From the NCBI GenBank assembly GCA_964057225.1, contig OZ059898.1:19383267-19447266 (forward strand): a DNA stretch of 64,000 nucleotides, written 5' to 3'. The notes beneath the pieces were generated by a model. The model did not search any database and had not been told where the DNA came from. It saw nothing but the letters and a program-made list of their open reading frames with translations. Positions 51,950-64,000 of the stretch are shown here, piece by piece (the stretch's first letter is position 1; each line of letters opens with the position of its first letter). Position numbers and translations under genes: made by a program. The DNA comes from Auanema rhodensis. Lineage: Eukaryota > Nematoda > Chromadorea > Rhabditida > Rhabditidae.

Positions 51950-54405
51950 GTATAGTGCATTTGATGCGGATTTTTAAGCTGCGTCGATCTGTGTTATCAG
52001 ATTTGCGCTAGCTTAAAAATGCACCGAGATATCAACTGATATAAGTTCACACTTATATCCTCGATTTTCACCCTGAAGAAATAATTTTTTCGTTGAATAA
52101 CATTGTCCATCGTCTTTGCCTTGAAAAAAGGAATCTAAAAACATCTACTTTTTGCTAAATTATTTTGAAATTTTTCGAAAAAATTTTTGTCAAAATGTTT
52201 TTGGAAGCAATGTTGAGTGTACATGGAAACTCAACATACACTAATGCATCATTTTTCAAACGATCATAACTAATTTTTGTATTAAGCGTATCTCAATGTA
52301 GTATAGTGCATTTGATGCGGATTTTTAAGCTGCGTCGATCTGTGTTATCAGATTTGCGCTAGCTTAAAAATGCACCGAGATATCAACTGATATAAGTTCA
52401 CACTTATATCCTCGATTTTCACCCTGAAGAATTAATTTTTTCGTTGAATAACATTGTCCATCGTCTTTGCCTTGAAAAAAGGAATCTAAAAACATCTACT
52501 TTTTGCTAAATTATTCTGAAATTTTTCGAAAAAATTTTTGTCAAAATGTTTTTGGAAGCAATGTTGAGTGTACATGGAAACTCAACATACACTAATGCAT
52601 CATTTTTCAAACGATCATAACTAATTTTTGTATTAAGCGTTTCTCAATGTAGTATAAAGCATTTGATGCGGATTTTTAAGCTGCGTCGATCTGTGTTATC
52701 AGATTTGCGCTAGCTTAAAAATGCACCGAGATATCAACTGATATAAGTTCACACTTATATCCTCGATTTTCACCCTGAAGAATTATTTTTTCGTTGAATA
52801 ACATTGTCCATCGTCTTTGCCTTGAAAAAAGGAATCTAAAAACATCTACTTTTTGCTAAATTATTCTGAAATTTTTCGAAAAAATTTTTGTCAAAATGTT
52901 TTTGGAAGCAATGTTGAGTGTACATGGAAACTCAACATACACTAATGCATCATTTTTCAAACGATCATAACTAATTTTTGTATTAAGCGTATCTCAATGT
53001 AGTATAGTGCATTTGATGCGGATTTTTAAGCTGCGTCGATCTGTGTTATCAGATTTGCGCTAGCTTAAAAATGCACCGAGATATCAACTGATATAAGTTC
53101 ACACTTATATCCTCGATTTTCACCCTGAAGAATTAATTTTTTCGTTGAATAACATTGTCCATCGTCTTTGCCTTGAAAAAAGGAATCTAAAAACATCTAC
53201 TTTTTGCTAAATTATTCTGAAATTTTTCGAAAAAATTTTTGTCAAAATGTTTTTGGAAGCAATGTTGAGTGTACATGGAAACTCAACATACACTAATGCA
53301 TCATTTTTCAAACGATCATAACTAATTTTTGTATTAAGCGTTTCTCAATGTAGTATAGTGCATTTGATGCGGATTTTTAAGCTGCGTCGATCTGTGTTAT
53401 CAGATTTGCGCTAGCTTAAAAATGCACCGAGATATCAACTGATATAAGTTCACACTTATATGCTCGATTTTCACCCTGAAGAATTATTTTTTTCGTTGAA
53501 TAACATTGTCCATCGTCTTTGCCTTGAAAAAAGAAATCTAAAAACATCTACTTTTTGCTAAATTATTTTGAAGTTTTTCGAAAAAATTTTTGTCAAAATG
53601 TTTTTGGAAGCAATGTTGAGTGTACATGGAAACTCAACATACACTAATGCATCATTTTTCAAACGATCATAACTAATTTTTGTATTAAGCGTATCTCAAT
53701 GTAGTATAGTGCATTTGATGCGGATTTTTAAGCTGCGTCGATCTGTGTTATCAGATTTGCGCTAGCTTAAAAATGCACCGAGATATCAACTGATATAAGT
53801 TCACACTTATATCCTCGATTTTCACCCTGAAGAATTAATTTTTTCGTTGAATAACATTGTCCATCGTCTTTGCCTTGAAAAAAGGAATCTAAAAACATCT
53901 ACTTTTTGCTAAATTATTCTGAAATTTTTCGAAAAAATTTTTGTCAAAATGTTTTTGGAAGCAATGTTGAGTGTACATGGAAACTCAACATACACTAATG
54001 CATCATTTTTCAAACGATCATAACTAATTTTTGTATTAAGCGTATCTCAATGTAGTATAGTGCATTTGATGCGGATTTTTAAGCTGCGTCGATCTGTGTT
54101 ATCAGATTTGCGCTAGCTTAAAAATGCACCGAGATATCAACTGATATAAGTTCACACTTATATCCTCGATTTTCACCCTGAAGAATTAATTTTTTCGTTG
54201 AATAACATTGTCCATCGTCTTTGCCTTGAAAAAAGGAATCTAAAAACATCTACTTTTTGCTAAATTATTCTGAAATTTTTCGAAAAAATTTTTGTCAAAA
54301 TGTTTTTGGAAGCAATGTTGAGTGTACATGGAAACTCAACATACACTAATGCATCATTTTTCAAACGATCATAACTAATTTTTGTATTAAGCGTTTCTCA
54401 ATATA
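51950..54405 (+). repeat. Seven right-side monomers without clear HOR
   Basis: Unit 52301 ends with gtataaagc near 52652, at its junction with the next unit. Unit 52652-53001 is 350 bp because one base is missing in gaattattttttcg. Unit 53353 is marked tgctcgat, agaaatc and gaagttt; the same haplotype appears once more at 61424, 23 monomers away. Unit 54055 ends with the junction marker caatatag. The others are standard atttgat/gaattaat/attctgaaat copies ending gcgtatctc or gcgtttctc. Confidence 0.65.
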
Positions 54406-56511
54406 GTATAGTGCATATGATGCGGATTTTTAAGCTGCGTCGATCTGTGTTATCAGATTTGCGCTAGCTTAAAAATGCACCGAGATATCAACTGATATAA
54501 GTTCACACTTATATCCTCGATTTTCACCCTGAAGAAATAATTTTTTCGTTGAATAACATTGTCCATCGTCTTTGCCTTGAAAAAAGGAATCTAAAAACAT
54601 CTACTTTTTGCTAAATTATTTTGAAATTTTTCGAAAAAATTTTTGTCAAAATGTTTTTGGAAGCAATGTTGAGTGTACATGGAAACTCAACATACACTAA
54701 TGCATCATTTTTCAAACGATCATAACTAATTTTTGTATTAAGCGTTTCTCAATGTAGTATAGTGCATTTGATGCGGATTTTTAAGCTGCGTCGATCTGTG
54801 TTATCAGATTTGCGCTAGCTTAAAAATGCACCGAGATATCAACTGATATAAGTTCACACTTATATCCTCGATTTTCACCCTGAAGAATTAATTTTTTCGT
54901 TGAATAACATTGTCCATCGTCTTTGCCTTGAAAAAAGAAATCTAAAAACATCTACTTTTTGCTAAATTATTCTGAAATTTTTCGAAAAAATTTTTGTCAA
55001 AATGTTTTTGGAAGCAATGTTGAGTGTACATGGAAACTCAACATACACTAATGCATCATTTTTCAAACGATCATAACTAATTTTTGTATTAAGCGTTTCT
55101 CAATGTAGTATAGTGCATTTGATGCGGATTTTTAAGCTGCGTCGATCTGTGTTATCAGATTTGCGCTAGCTTAAAAATGCACCGAGATATCAACTGATAT
55201 AAGTTCACACTTATATCCTCGATTTTCACCCTGAAGAAATAATTTTTTCGTTGAATAACATTGTCCATCGTCTTTGCCTTGAAAAAAGGAATCTAAAAAC
55301 ATCTACTTTTTGCTAAATTATTTTGAAATTTTTCGAAAAAATTTTTGTCAAAATGTTTTTGGAAGCAATGTTGAGTGTACATGGAAACTCAACATACACT
55401 AATGCATCATTTTTCAAACGATCATAACTAATTTTTGTATTAAGCGTTTCTCAATATAGTATAGTGCATTTGATGCGGATTTTTAAGCTGCGTCGATCTG
55501 TGTTATCAGATTTGCGCTAGCTTAAAAATGCACCGAGATATCAACTGATATAAGTTCACACTTATATCCTCGATTTTCACCCTGAAGAAATAATTTTTTC
55601 GTTGAATAACATTGTCCATCGTCTTTGCCTTGAAAAAAGGAATCTAAAAACATCTACTTTTTGCTAAATTATTTTGAAATTTTTCGAAAAAATTTTTGTC
55701 AAAATGTTTTTGGAAGCAATGTTGAGTGTACATGGAAACTCAACATACACTAATGCATCATTTTTCAAACGATCATAACTAATTTTTGTATTAAGCGTTT
55801 CTCAATGTAGTATAGTGCATTTGATGCGGATTTTTAAGCTGCGTCGATCTGTGTTATCAGATTTGCGCTAGCTTAAAAATGCACCGAGATATCAACTGAT
55901 ATAAGTTCACACTTATATCCTCGATTTTCACCCTGAAGAATTAATTTTTTCGTTGAATAACATTGTCCATCGTCTTTGCCTTGAAAAAAGAAATCTAAAA
56001 ACATCTACTTTTTGCTAAATTATTCTGAAATTTTTCGAAAAAATTTTTGTCAAAATGTTTTTGGAAGCAATGTTGAGTGTACATGGAAACTCAACATACA
56101 CTAATGCATCATTTTTCAAACGATCATAACTAATTTTTGTATTAAGCGTTTCTCAATGTAGTATAGTGCATTTGATGCGGATTTTTAAGCTGCGTCGATC
56201 TGTGTTATCAGATTTGCGCTAGCTTAAAAATGCACCGAGATATCAACTGATATAAGTTCACACTTATATCCTCGATTTTCACCCTGAAGAAATAATTTTT
56301 TCGTTGAATAACATTGTCCATCGTCTTTGCCTTGAAAAAAGAAATCTAAAAACATCTACTTTTTGCTAAATTATTCTGAAATTTTTCGAAAAAATTTTTG
56401 TCAAAATGTTTTTGGAAGCAATGTTGAGTGTACATGGAAACTCAACATACACTAATGCATCATTTTTCAAACGATCATAACTAATTTTTGTATTAAGCGT
56501 TTCTCAATGTA
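54406..56511 (+). repeat. Trimeric HOR of 1,053 bp, two copies
   Basis: The copies start at 54406 and 55459. Each is preceded by the junction marker caatatag, at about 54400 and 55453. The order is gaaataat/attttgaaat; gaattaat with agaaatc and attctgaaat; then a gaaataat unit. In copy 2 the third unit (56161) has gaaataat at its 5' side but agaaatc and attctgaaat on its 3' side, so it is a hybrid monomer. Copy 1 has the only gcatatgat. Confidence 0.75.
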
Positions 56512-56862
56512 GTATAGTGCATTTGATGCGGATTTTTAAGCTGCGTCGATCTGTGTTATCAGATTTGCGCTAGCTTAAAAATGCACCGAGATATCAACTG
56601 ATATAAGTTCACACTTATATCCTCGATTTTCACCCTGAAGAAATAATTTTTTCGTTGAATAACATTGTCCATCGTCTTTGCCTTGAAAAAAGGAATCTAA
56701 AAACATCTACTTTTTGCTAAATTATTTTGAAATTTTTCGAAAAAATTTTTGTCAAAATGTTTTTGGAAGCAATGTTGAGTGTACATGGAAACTCAACATA
56801 CACTAATGCATCATTTTTCAAACGATCATAACTAATTTTTGTATTAAGCGTTTCTCAATGTA

Positions 56863-59800
56863 GTATAGTGCATTTGATGCGGATTTTTAAGCTGCGTCGA
56901 TCTGTGTTATCAGATTTGCGCTAGCTTAAAAATGCACCGAGATATCAACTGATATAAGTTCACACTTATATCCTCGATTTTCACCCTGAAGAAATAATTT
57001 TTTCGTTGAATAACATTGTCCATCGTCTTTGCCTTGAAATAAGGAATCTAAAAACATCTACTTTTTGCTAAATTATTTTGAAATTTTTCGAAAAAATTTT
57101 TGTCAAAATGTTTTTGGAAGCAATGTTTAGTGTACATGGAAACTCAACATACACTAATGCATCATTTTTCAAACGATCATAACTAATTTTTGTATTAAGC
57201 GTATCTCAATGTAGTATAGTGCATTTGATGCGGATTTTTAAGCTGCGTCGATCTGTGTTATCAGATTTGCGCTAGCTTAAAAATGCACCGAGATATCAAC
57301 TGATATAAGTTCACACTTATATCCTCTATTTTCACCCTGAAGAATTAAATTTTTCGTTGAATAACATTGTCCATCGTCTTTGCCTTGAAAAAAGGAATCT
57401 AAAAACATCTACTTTTTGCTAAATTATTCTGAAATTTTTCGAAAAAATTTTTGTCAAAATGTTTTTGGAAGCAATGTTGAGTGTACATGGAAACTCAACA
57501 TACACTAATGCATCATTTTTCGAACGATCATAACTAATTTTTGTATTAAGCGTTTCTCAATGTAGTATAGTGCATTCGATGCGGATTTTTAAGCTGCGTC
57601 GATCTGTGTTATCAGATTTGCGCTAGCTTAAAAATGCACCGAGATATCAACTGATATAAGTTCACACTTATATCCTCGATTTTCACCCTGAAGAATTATT
57701 TTTTCGTTGAATAACATTGTCCATCGTCTTTGCCTTGAAAAAAGGAATCTAAAAACATCTACTTTTTGCTAAATTATTCTGAAATTTTTCGAAAAAATTT
57801 TTGTCAAAATGTTTTTGGAAGCAATGTTGAGTGTACATGGAAACTCAACATACACTAATGCATCATTTTTCAAACGATCATAACTAATTTTTGTATTAAG
57901 CGTTTCTCAATGTAGTATAGTGCATTTGATGCGGATTTTTAAGCTGCGTCGATCTGTGTTATCAGATTTGCGCTAGCTTAAAAATGCACCGAGATATCAA
58001 CTGATATAAGTTCACACTTATATCCTCGATTTTCACCCTGAAGAAATAATTTTTTCGTTGAATAACATTGTCCATCGTCTTTGCCTTGAAAAAAGGAATC
58101 TAAAAACATCTACTTTTTGCTAAATTATTTTGAAATTTTTCGAAAAAATTTTTGTCAAAATGTTTTTGGAAGCAATGTTTAGTGTACATGGAAACTCAAC
58201 ATACACTAATGCATCATTTTTCAAACGATCATAACTAATTTTTGTATTAAGCGTATCTCAATGTAGTATAGTGCATTTGATGCGGATTTTTAAGCTGCGT
58301 CGATCTGTGTTATCAGATTTGCGCTAGCTTAAAAATGCACCGAGATATCAACTGATATAAGTTCACACTTATATCCTCTATTTTCACCCTGAAGAATTAA
58401 ATTTTTCGTTGAATAACATTGTCCATCGTCTTTGCCTTGAAAAAAGGAATCTAAAAACATCTACTTTTTGCTAAATTATTCTGAAATTTTTCGAAAAAAT
58501 TTTTGTCAAAATGTTTTTGGAAGCAATGTTGAGTGTACATGGAAACTCAACATACACTAATGCATCATTTTTCGAACGATCATAACTAATTTTTGTATTA
58601 AGCGTTTCTCAATGTAGTATAGTGCATTCGATGCGGATTTTTAAGCTGCGTCGATCTGTGTTATCAGATTTGCGCTAGCTTAAAAATGCACCGAGATATC
58701 AACTGATATAAGTTCACACTTATATCCTCGATTTTCACCCTGAAGAATTATTTTTTCGTTGAATAACATTGTCCATCGTCTTTGCCTTGAAAAAAGGAAT
58801 CTAAAAACATCTACTTTTTGCTAAATTATTCTGAAATTTTTCGAAAAAATTTTTGTCAAAATGTTTTTGGAAGCAATGTTGAGTGTACATGGAAACTCAA
58901 CATACACTAATGCATCATTTTTCAAACGATCATAACTAATTTTTGTATTAAGCGTTTCTCAATGTAGTATAGTGCATTTGATGCGGATTTTTAAGCTGCG
59001 TCGATCTGTGTTATCAGATTTGCGCTAGCTTAAAAATGCACCGAGATATCAACTGATATAAGTTCACACTTATATCCTCGATTTTCACCCTGAAGAAATA
59101 ATTTTTTCGTTGAATAACATTGTCCATCGTCTTTGCCTTGAAAAAAGGAATCTAAAAACATCTACTTTTTGCTAAATTATTCTGAAATTTTTCGAAAAAA
59201 TTTTTGTCAAAATGTTTTTGGAAGCAATGTTGAGTGTACATGGAAACTCAACATACACTAATGCATCATTTTTCAAACGATCATAACTAATTTTTGTATT
59301 AAGCGTTTCTCAATGTAGTATAGTGCATTTGATGCGGATTTTTAAGCTGCGTCGATCTGTGTTATCAGATTTGCGCTAGCTTAAAAATGCACCGAGATAT
59401 CAACTGATATAAGTTCACACTTATATCCTCGATTTTCACCCTGAAGAAATAATTTTTTCGTTGAATAACATTGTCCATCGTCTTTGCCTTGAAAAAAGAA
59501 ATCTAAAAACATCTACTTTTTGCTAAATTATTCTGAAATTTTTCGAAAAAATTTTTGTCAAAATGTTTTTGGAAGCAATGTTGAGTGTACATGGAAACTC
59601 AACATACACTAATGCATCATTTTTCAAACGATCATAACTAATTTTTGTATTAAGCGTTTCTCAATGTAGTATAGTGCATTTGATGCGGATTTTTAAGCTG
59701 CGTCGATCTGTGTTATCAGATTTGCGCTAGCTTAAAAATGCACCGAGATATCAACTGATATAAGTTCACACTTATATCCTCGATTTTCACCCTGAAGAAA

Positions 59801-60721
59801 TAATTTTTTCGTTGAATAACATTGTCCATCGTCTTTGCCTTGAAAAAAGGAATCTAAAAACATCTACTTTTTGCTAAATTATTTTGAAATTTTTCGAAAA
59901 AATTTTTGTCAAAATGTTTTTGGAAGCAATGTTTAGTGTACATGGAAACTCAACATACACTAATGCATCATTTTTCAAACGATCATAACTAATTTTTGTA
60001 TTAAGCGTATCTCAATGTAGTATAGTGCATTTGATGCGGATTTTTAAGCTGCGTCGATCTGTGTTATCAGATTTGCGCTAGCTTAAAAATGCACCGAGAT
60101 ATCAACTGATATAAGTTCACACTTATATCCTCTATTTTCACCCTGAAGAATTAAATTTTTCGTTGAATAACATTGTCCATCGTCTTTGCCTTGAAAAAAG
60201 GAATCTAAAAACATCTACTTTTTGCTAAATTATTCTGAAATTTTTCGAAAAAATTTTTGTCAAAATGTTTTTGGAAGCAATGTTGAGTGTACATGGAAAC
60301 TCAACATACACTAATGCATCATTTTTCGAACGATCATAACTAATTTTTGTATTAAGCGTTTCTCAATGTAGTATAGTGCATTCGATGCGGATTTTTAAGC
60401 TGCGTCGATCTGTGTTATCAGATTTGCGCTAGCTTAAAAATGCACCGAGATATCAACTGATATAAGTTCACACTTATATCCTCGATTTTCACCCTGAAGA
60501 ATTGATTTTTTCGTTGAATAACATTGTCCATCGTCTTTGCCTTGAAAAAAGGAATCTAAAAACATCTACTTTTTGCTAAATTATTCTGAAATTTTTCGAA
60601 AAAATTTTTGTCAAAATGTTTTTGGAAGCAATGTTGAGTGTACATGGAAACTCAACATACACTAATGCATCATTTTTCAAACGATCATAACTAATTTTTG
60701 TATTAAGCGTTTCTCAATGTA
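56863..60721 (+). repeat. Recurring gtttagtg/cctctatt triplet, three copies, with nested trimer and pentamer spacing
   Basis: Triplets start at 56863, 57915 and 59669, that is 1,052 and 1,754 bases apart. Each runs gtttagtg/gcgtatctc; cctctatt/gaattaaat/ttcgaac; attcgat/gaattaat type. In the first two copies the third monomer (57565-57914 and 58617-58966) is 350 bp with the same missing base in gaattattttttcg; the third copy has gaattgat and full length. Two extra monomers (58967 and 59318) separate copies 2 and 3, making a 5-mer there. Confidence 0.82.
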
Positions 60722-63700
60722 GTATAGTGCATTTGATGCGGATTTTTAAGCTGCGTCGATCTGTGTTATCTGATTTGCGCTAGCTTAAAAATGCACCGAG
60801 ATATCAACTGATATAAGTTCACACTTATATCCTCGATTTTCACCCTGAAGAAATAATTTTTTCGTTGAATAACATTGTCCATCGTCTTTGCCTTGAAAAA
60901 AGAAATCTAAAAACATCTACTTTTTGCTAAATTATTTTGAAATTTTTCGAAAAAATTTTTGTCAAAATGTTTTTGGAAGCAATGTTGAGTGTACATGGAA
61001 ACTCAACATACACTAATGCATCATTTTTCAAACGATCATAACTAATTTTTGTATTAAGCGTATCTCAATGTAGTATAGTGCATTTGATGCGGATTTTTAA
61101 GCTGCGTCGATCTGTGTTATCAGATTTGCGCTAGCTTAAAAATGCACCGAGATATCAACTGATATAAGTTCACACTTATATCCTCGATTTTCACCCTGAA
61201 GAATTAATTTTTTCGTTGAATAACATTGTCCATCGTCTTTGCCTTGAAAAAAGGAATCTAAAAACATCTACTTTTTGCTAAATTATTCTGAAATTTTTCG
61301 AAAAAATTTTTGTCAAAATGTTTTTGGAAGCAATGTTGAGTGTACATGGAAACTCAACATACACTAATGCATCATTTTTCAAACGATCATAACTAATTTT
61401 TGTATTAAGCGTTTCTCAATGTAGTATAGTGCATTTGATGCGGATTTTTAAGCTGCGTCGATCTGTGTTATCAGATTTGCGCTAGCTTAAAAATGCACCG
61501 AGATATCAACTGATATAAGTTCACACTTATATGCTCGATTTTCACCCTGAAGAATTATTTTTTTCGTTGAATAACATTGTCCATCGTCTTTGCCTTGAAA
61601 AAAGAAATCTAAAAACATCTACTTTTTGCTAAATTATTTTGAAGTTTTTCGAAAAAATTTTTGTCAAAATGTTTTTGGAAGCAATGTTGAGTGTACATGG
61701 AAACTCAACATACACTAATGCATCATTTTTCAAACGATCATAACTAATTTTTGTATTAAGCGTATCTCAATGTAGTATAGTGCATTTGATGCGGATTTTT
61801 AAGCTGCGTCGATCTGTGTTATCAGATTTGCGCTAGCTTAAAAATGCACCGAGATATCAACTGATATAAGTTCACACTTATATCCTCGATTTTCACCCTG
61901 AAGAATTAATTTTTTCGTTGAATAACATTGTCCATCGTCTTTGCCTTGAAAAAAGGAATCTAAAAACATCTACTTTTTGCTAAATTATTCTGAAATTTTT
62001 CGAAAAAATTTTTGTCAAAATGTTTTTGGAAGCAATGTTGAGTGTACATGGAAACTCAACATACACTAATGCATCATTTTTCAAACGATCATAACTTATT
62101 TTTGTATTAAGCGTTTCTCAATGTAGTATAGTGCATTTGATGCGGATTTTTAAGCTGCGTCGATCTGTGTTATCAGATTTGCGCTAGCTTAAAAATGCAC
62201 CGAGATATCAACTGATATAAGTTCACACTTATATCCTCGATTTTCACCCTGAAGAAATAATTTTTTCGTTGAATAACATTGTCCATCGTCTTTGCCTTGA
62301 AAAAAGGAATCTAAAAACATCTACTTTTTGCTAAATTATTTTGAAATTTTTCGAAAAAATTTTTGTCAAAATGTTTTTGGAAGCAATGTTGAGTGTACAT
62401 GGAAACTCAACATACACTAATGCATCATTTTTCAAACGATCATAACTAATTTTTGTATTAAGCGTTTCTCAATGTAGTATAGTGCATTTGATGCGGATTT
62501 TTAAGCTGCGTCGATCTGTGTTATCAGATTTGCGCTAGCTTAAAAATGCACCGAGATATCAACTGATATAAGTTCACACTTATATCCTCGATTTTCACCC
62601 TGAAGAATTAATTTTTTCGTTGAATAACATTGTCCATCGTCTTTGCCTTGAAAAAAGAAATCTAAAAACATCTACTTTTTGCTAAATTATTCTGAAATTT
62701 TTCGAAAAAATTTTTGTCAAAATGTTTTTGGAAGCAATGTTGAGTGTACATGGAAACTCAACATACACTAATGCATCATTTTTCAAACGATCATAACTAA
62801 TTTTTGTATTAAGCGTTTCTCAATGTAGTATAGTGCATTTGATGCGGATTTTTAAGCTGCGTCGATCTGTGTTATCAGATTTGCGCTAGCTTAAAAATGC
62901 ACCGAGATATCAACTGATATAAGTTCACACTTATATCCTCGATTTTCACCCTGAAGAAATAATTTTTTCGTTGAATAACATTGTCCATCGTCTTTGCCTT
63001 GAAAAAAGGAATCTAAAAACATTTACTTTTTGCTAAATTATTTTGAAATTTTTCGAAAAAATTTTTGTCAAAATGTTTTTGGAAGCAATGTTGAGTGTAC
63101 ATGGAAACTCAACATACACTAATGCATCATTTTTCAAACGATCATAACTAATTTTTGTATTAAGCGTTTCTCAATGTAGTATAGTGCATTTGATGCGGAT
63201 TTTTAAGCTGCGTCGATCTGTGTTATCAGATTTGCGCTAGCTTAAAAATGCACCGAGATATCAACTGATATAAGTTCACACTTATATCCTCGATTTTCAC
63301 CCTGAAGAATTAATTTTTTCGTTGAATAACATTGTCCATCGTCTTTGCCTTGAAAAAAGGAATCTAAAAACATCTACTTTTTGCTAAATTATCCTGAAAT
63401 TTTTCGAAAAAATTTTTGTCAAAATGTTTTTGGAAGCAATGTTGAGTGTACATGGAAACTCAACATACACTAATGCATCATTTTTCAAACGATCATAACT
63501 AATTTTTGTATTAAGCGTTTCTCAATGTAGTATAGTGCATTTGATGCGGATTTTTAAGCTGCGTCGATCTGTGTTATCAGATTTGCGCTAGCTTAAAAAT
63601 GCACCGAGATATCAACTGATATAAGTTCACACTTATATCCTCGATTTTCACCCTGAAGAAATAATTTTTCCGTTGAATAACATTGTCCATCGTCTTTGCC

Positions 63701-64000
63701 TTGAAAAAAGGAATCTAAAAACATCTACTTTTTGCTAAATTATTTTGAAATTTTTCGAAAAAATTTTTGTCAAAATGTTTTTGGAAGCAATGTTGAGTGT
63801 ACATGGAAACTCAACATACACTAATGCATCATTTTTCAAACGATCATAACTAATTTTTGTATTAAGCGTTTCTCAATGTAGTATAGTGCATTTGATGCGG
63901 ATTTTTAAGCTGCGTCGATCTGTGTTATCAGATTTGCGCTAGCTTAAAAATGCACCGAGATATCAACTGATATAAGTTCACACTTATATCCTCGATTTTC
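60722..64000 (+). repeat. Right end of window: mixed right-side monomers and a partial last copy
   Basis: Unit 60722 has ttatctgatt, unique here. Unit 61424 repeats the tgctcgat/agaaatc/gaagttt haplotype of 53353. Units 62126-63178 repeat the trimer order of 54406. Unit 63179 has atcctgaaat, and unit 63530 has tttttccgttg, which alters the conserved ttcgttg. The final copy, from 63881, is cut off by the window edge after 120 bases, so the array continues to the right. Confidence 0.75.

Larger units (their letters stand above)
1..64000 (+). repeat. Satellite DNA array, 351-bp monomer, about 182.3 head-to-tail copies
   Basis: The segment beginning gtatagtgca recurs every 351 bases from position 1 to the last start at 63881. 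Starts were checked at 352, 703, 1054, 1405, 3511, 8074, 22113, 31941, 40367, 53002 and 63881. Every copy has the same orientation, and no unique sequence lies between copies. All six frames of the consensus contain stops, and the longest open stretch is only about 45 codons, so the array does not encode a protein. The period of 351 is close to two nucleosome repeat lengths, which is common in centromeric and pericentromeric satellites; a heterochromatic role is inferred from this. I do not recognise the family and cannot name the species. Both array edges lie outside the window. Confidence 0.98.

Noticed and set aside
1-64000. Protein-coding repeat gene, since 351 is divisible by three
   Set aside because: The consensus has stop codons in all six frames within the first 65 positions, and no frame stays open beyond about 45 codons. 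In-phase repetition only repeats the stops.
1-64000. CRISPR array
   Set aside because: Units are 351 bp with no short repeat/unique spacer alternation; the whole unit is repeated and there are no cas genes.
1-64000. rDNA, tRNA or 5S gene clusters
   Set aside because: No rRNA-like segment and no tRNA A-box/B-box pair with a cloverleaf was found; the dyads do not form a tRNA shape.
1-64000. Telomeric or subtelomeric repeat
   Set aside because: No runs of TTAGGG, TTAGG or a similar short telomere motif on either strand.

Overview
The whole 64 kb is one uninterrupted head-to-tail tandem array of a 351-bp, AT-rich satellite monomer. A hand count of the first copy gives about 31% GC. Counting from the first base, there are 182 complete monomers plus a 120-base partial copy at 63881-64000, all on the same strand. 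I saw no protein-coding gene, RNA gene, transposon insertion, inversion, CRISPR array or unique sequence anywhere. Neither array edge is in the window. An array like this points to a eukaryotic genome, most likely constitutive (centromeric or pericentromeric) heterochromatin. I do not recognise the satellite. AT-rich satellites of about 350 bp with dyads and A-tracts are common in insects and also occur in plants, so the host cannot be named.

Monomer (position 1 = the G of gtatagtgca). Positions 1-120 are GC-richer, carry most CpGs and hold three inverted repeats (21-71, 80-93, 89-110). Positions 175-253 are a series of A- and T-tracts spaced about 10-12 bp. Positions 261-288 hold a 9-bp inverted repeat. 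Position 139 starts a segment that resembles only the first half of a CENP-B box. All six frames contain stop codons in the consensus. Because 351 is a multiple of three, those stops recur in phase along the array.

Layout. 1-2457 is a 702-bp dimer pattern. 2458-13338 is an irregular mosaic of older subtypes. 13339-16847 is a 4-mer higher-order repeat (HOR). 16848-22112 consists of related 5-mer blocks. 22113-31940 is two almost identical tandem copies of a 14-mer HOR of 4,914 bp each. 31941-32993 is a homogeneous monomer run. 32994-35803 (1,054 bp) and 35804-38962 (1,053 bp) are 3-mer HORs. 38963-40717 is transitional. 40718-44227 is a 5-mer HOR (1,755 bp) that becomes a 6-mer HOR (2,106 bp) at 44228-47737. 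47738-64000 is built from 3-mer and 5-mer patterns of two main monomer subtypes.

Diagnostic variants change from left to right. The subtypes marked gtgaacat, cctagat, taacgc and ttatgag occur only in the left half. The subtype marked attctgaaat dominates the right half. This looks like successive rounds of unequal crossover or gene-conversion amplification. Monomer length is tightly held: only six units deviate, each by one base in a homopolymer. There is no evidence of a protein-based system here. What deserves attention is the HOR architecture, the dyad-rich monomer and the mosaic haplotypes. All identities and counts come from reading by eye.
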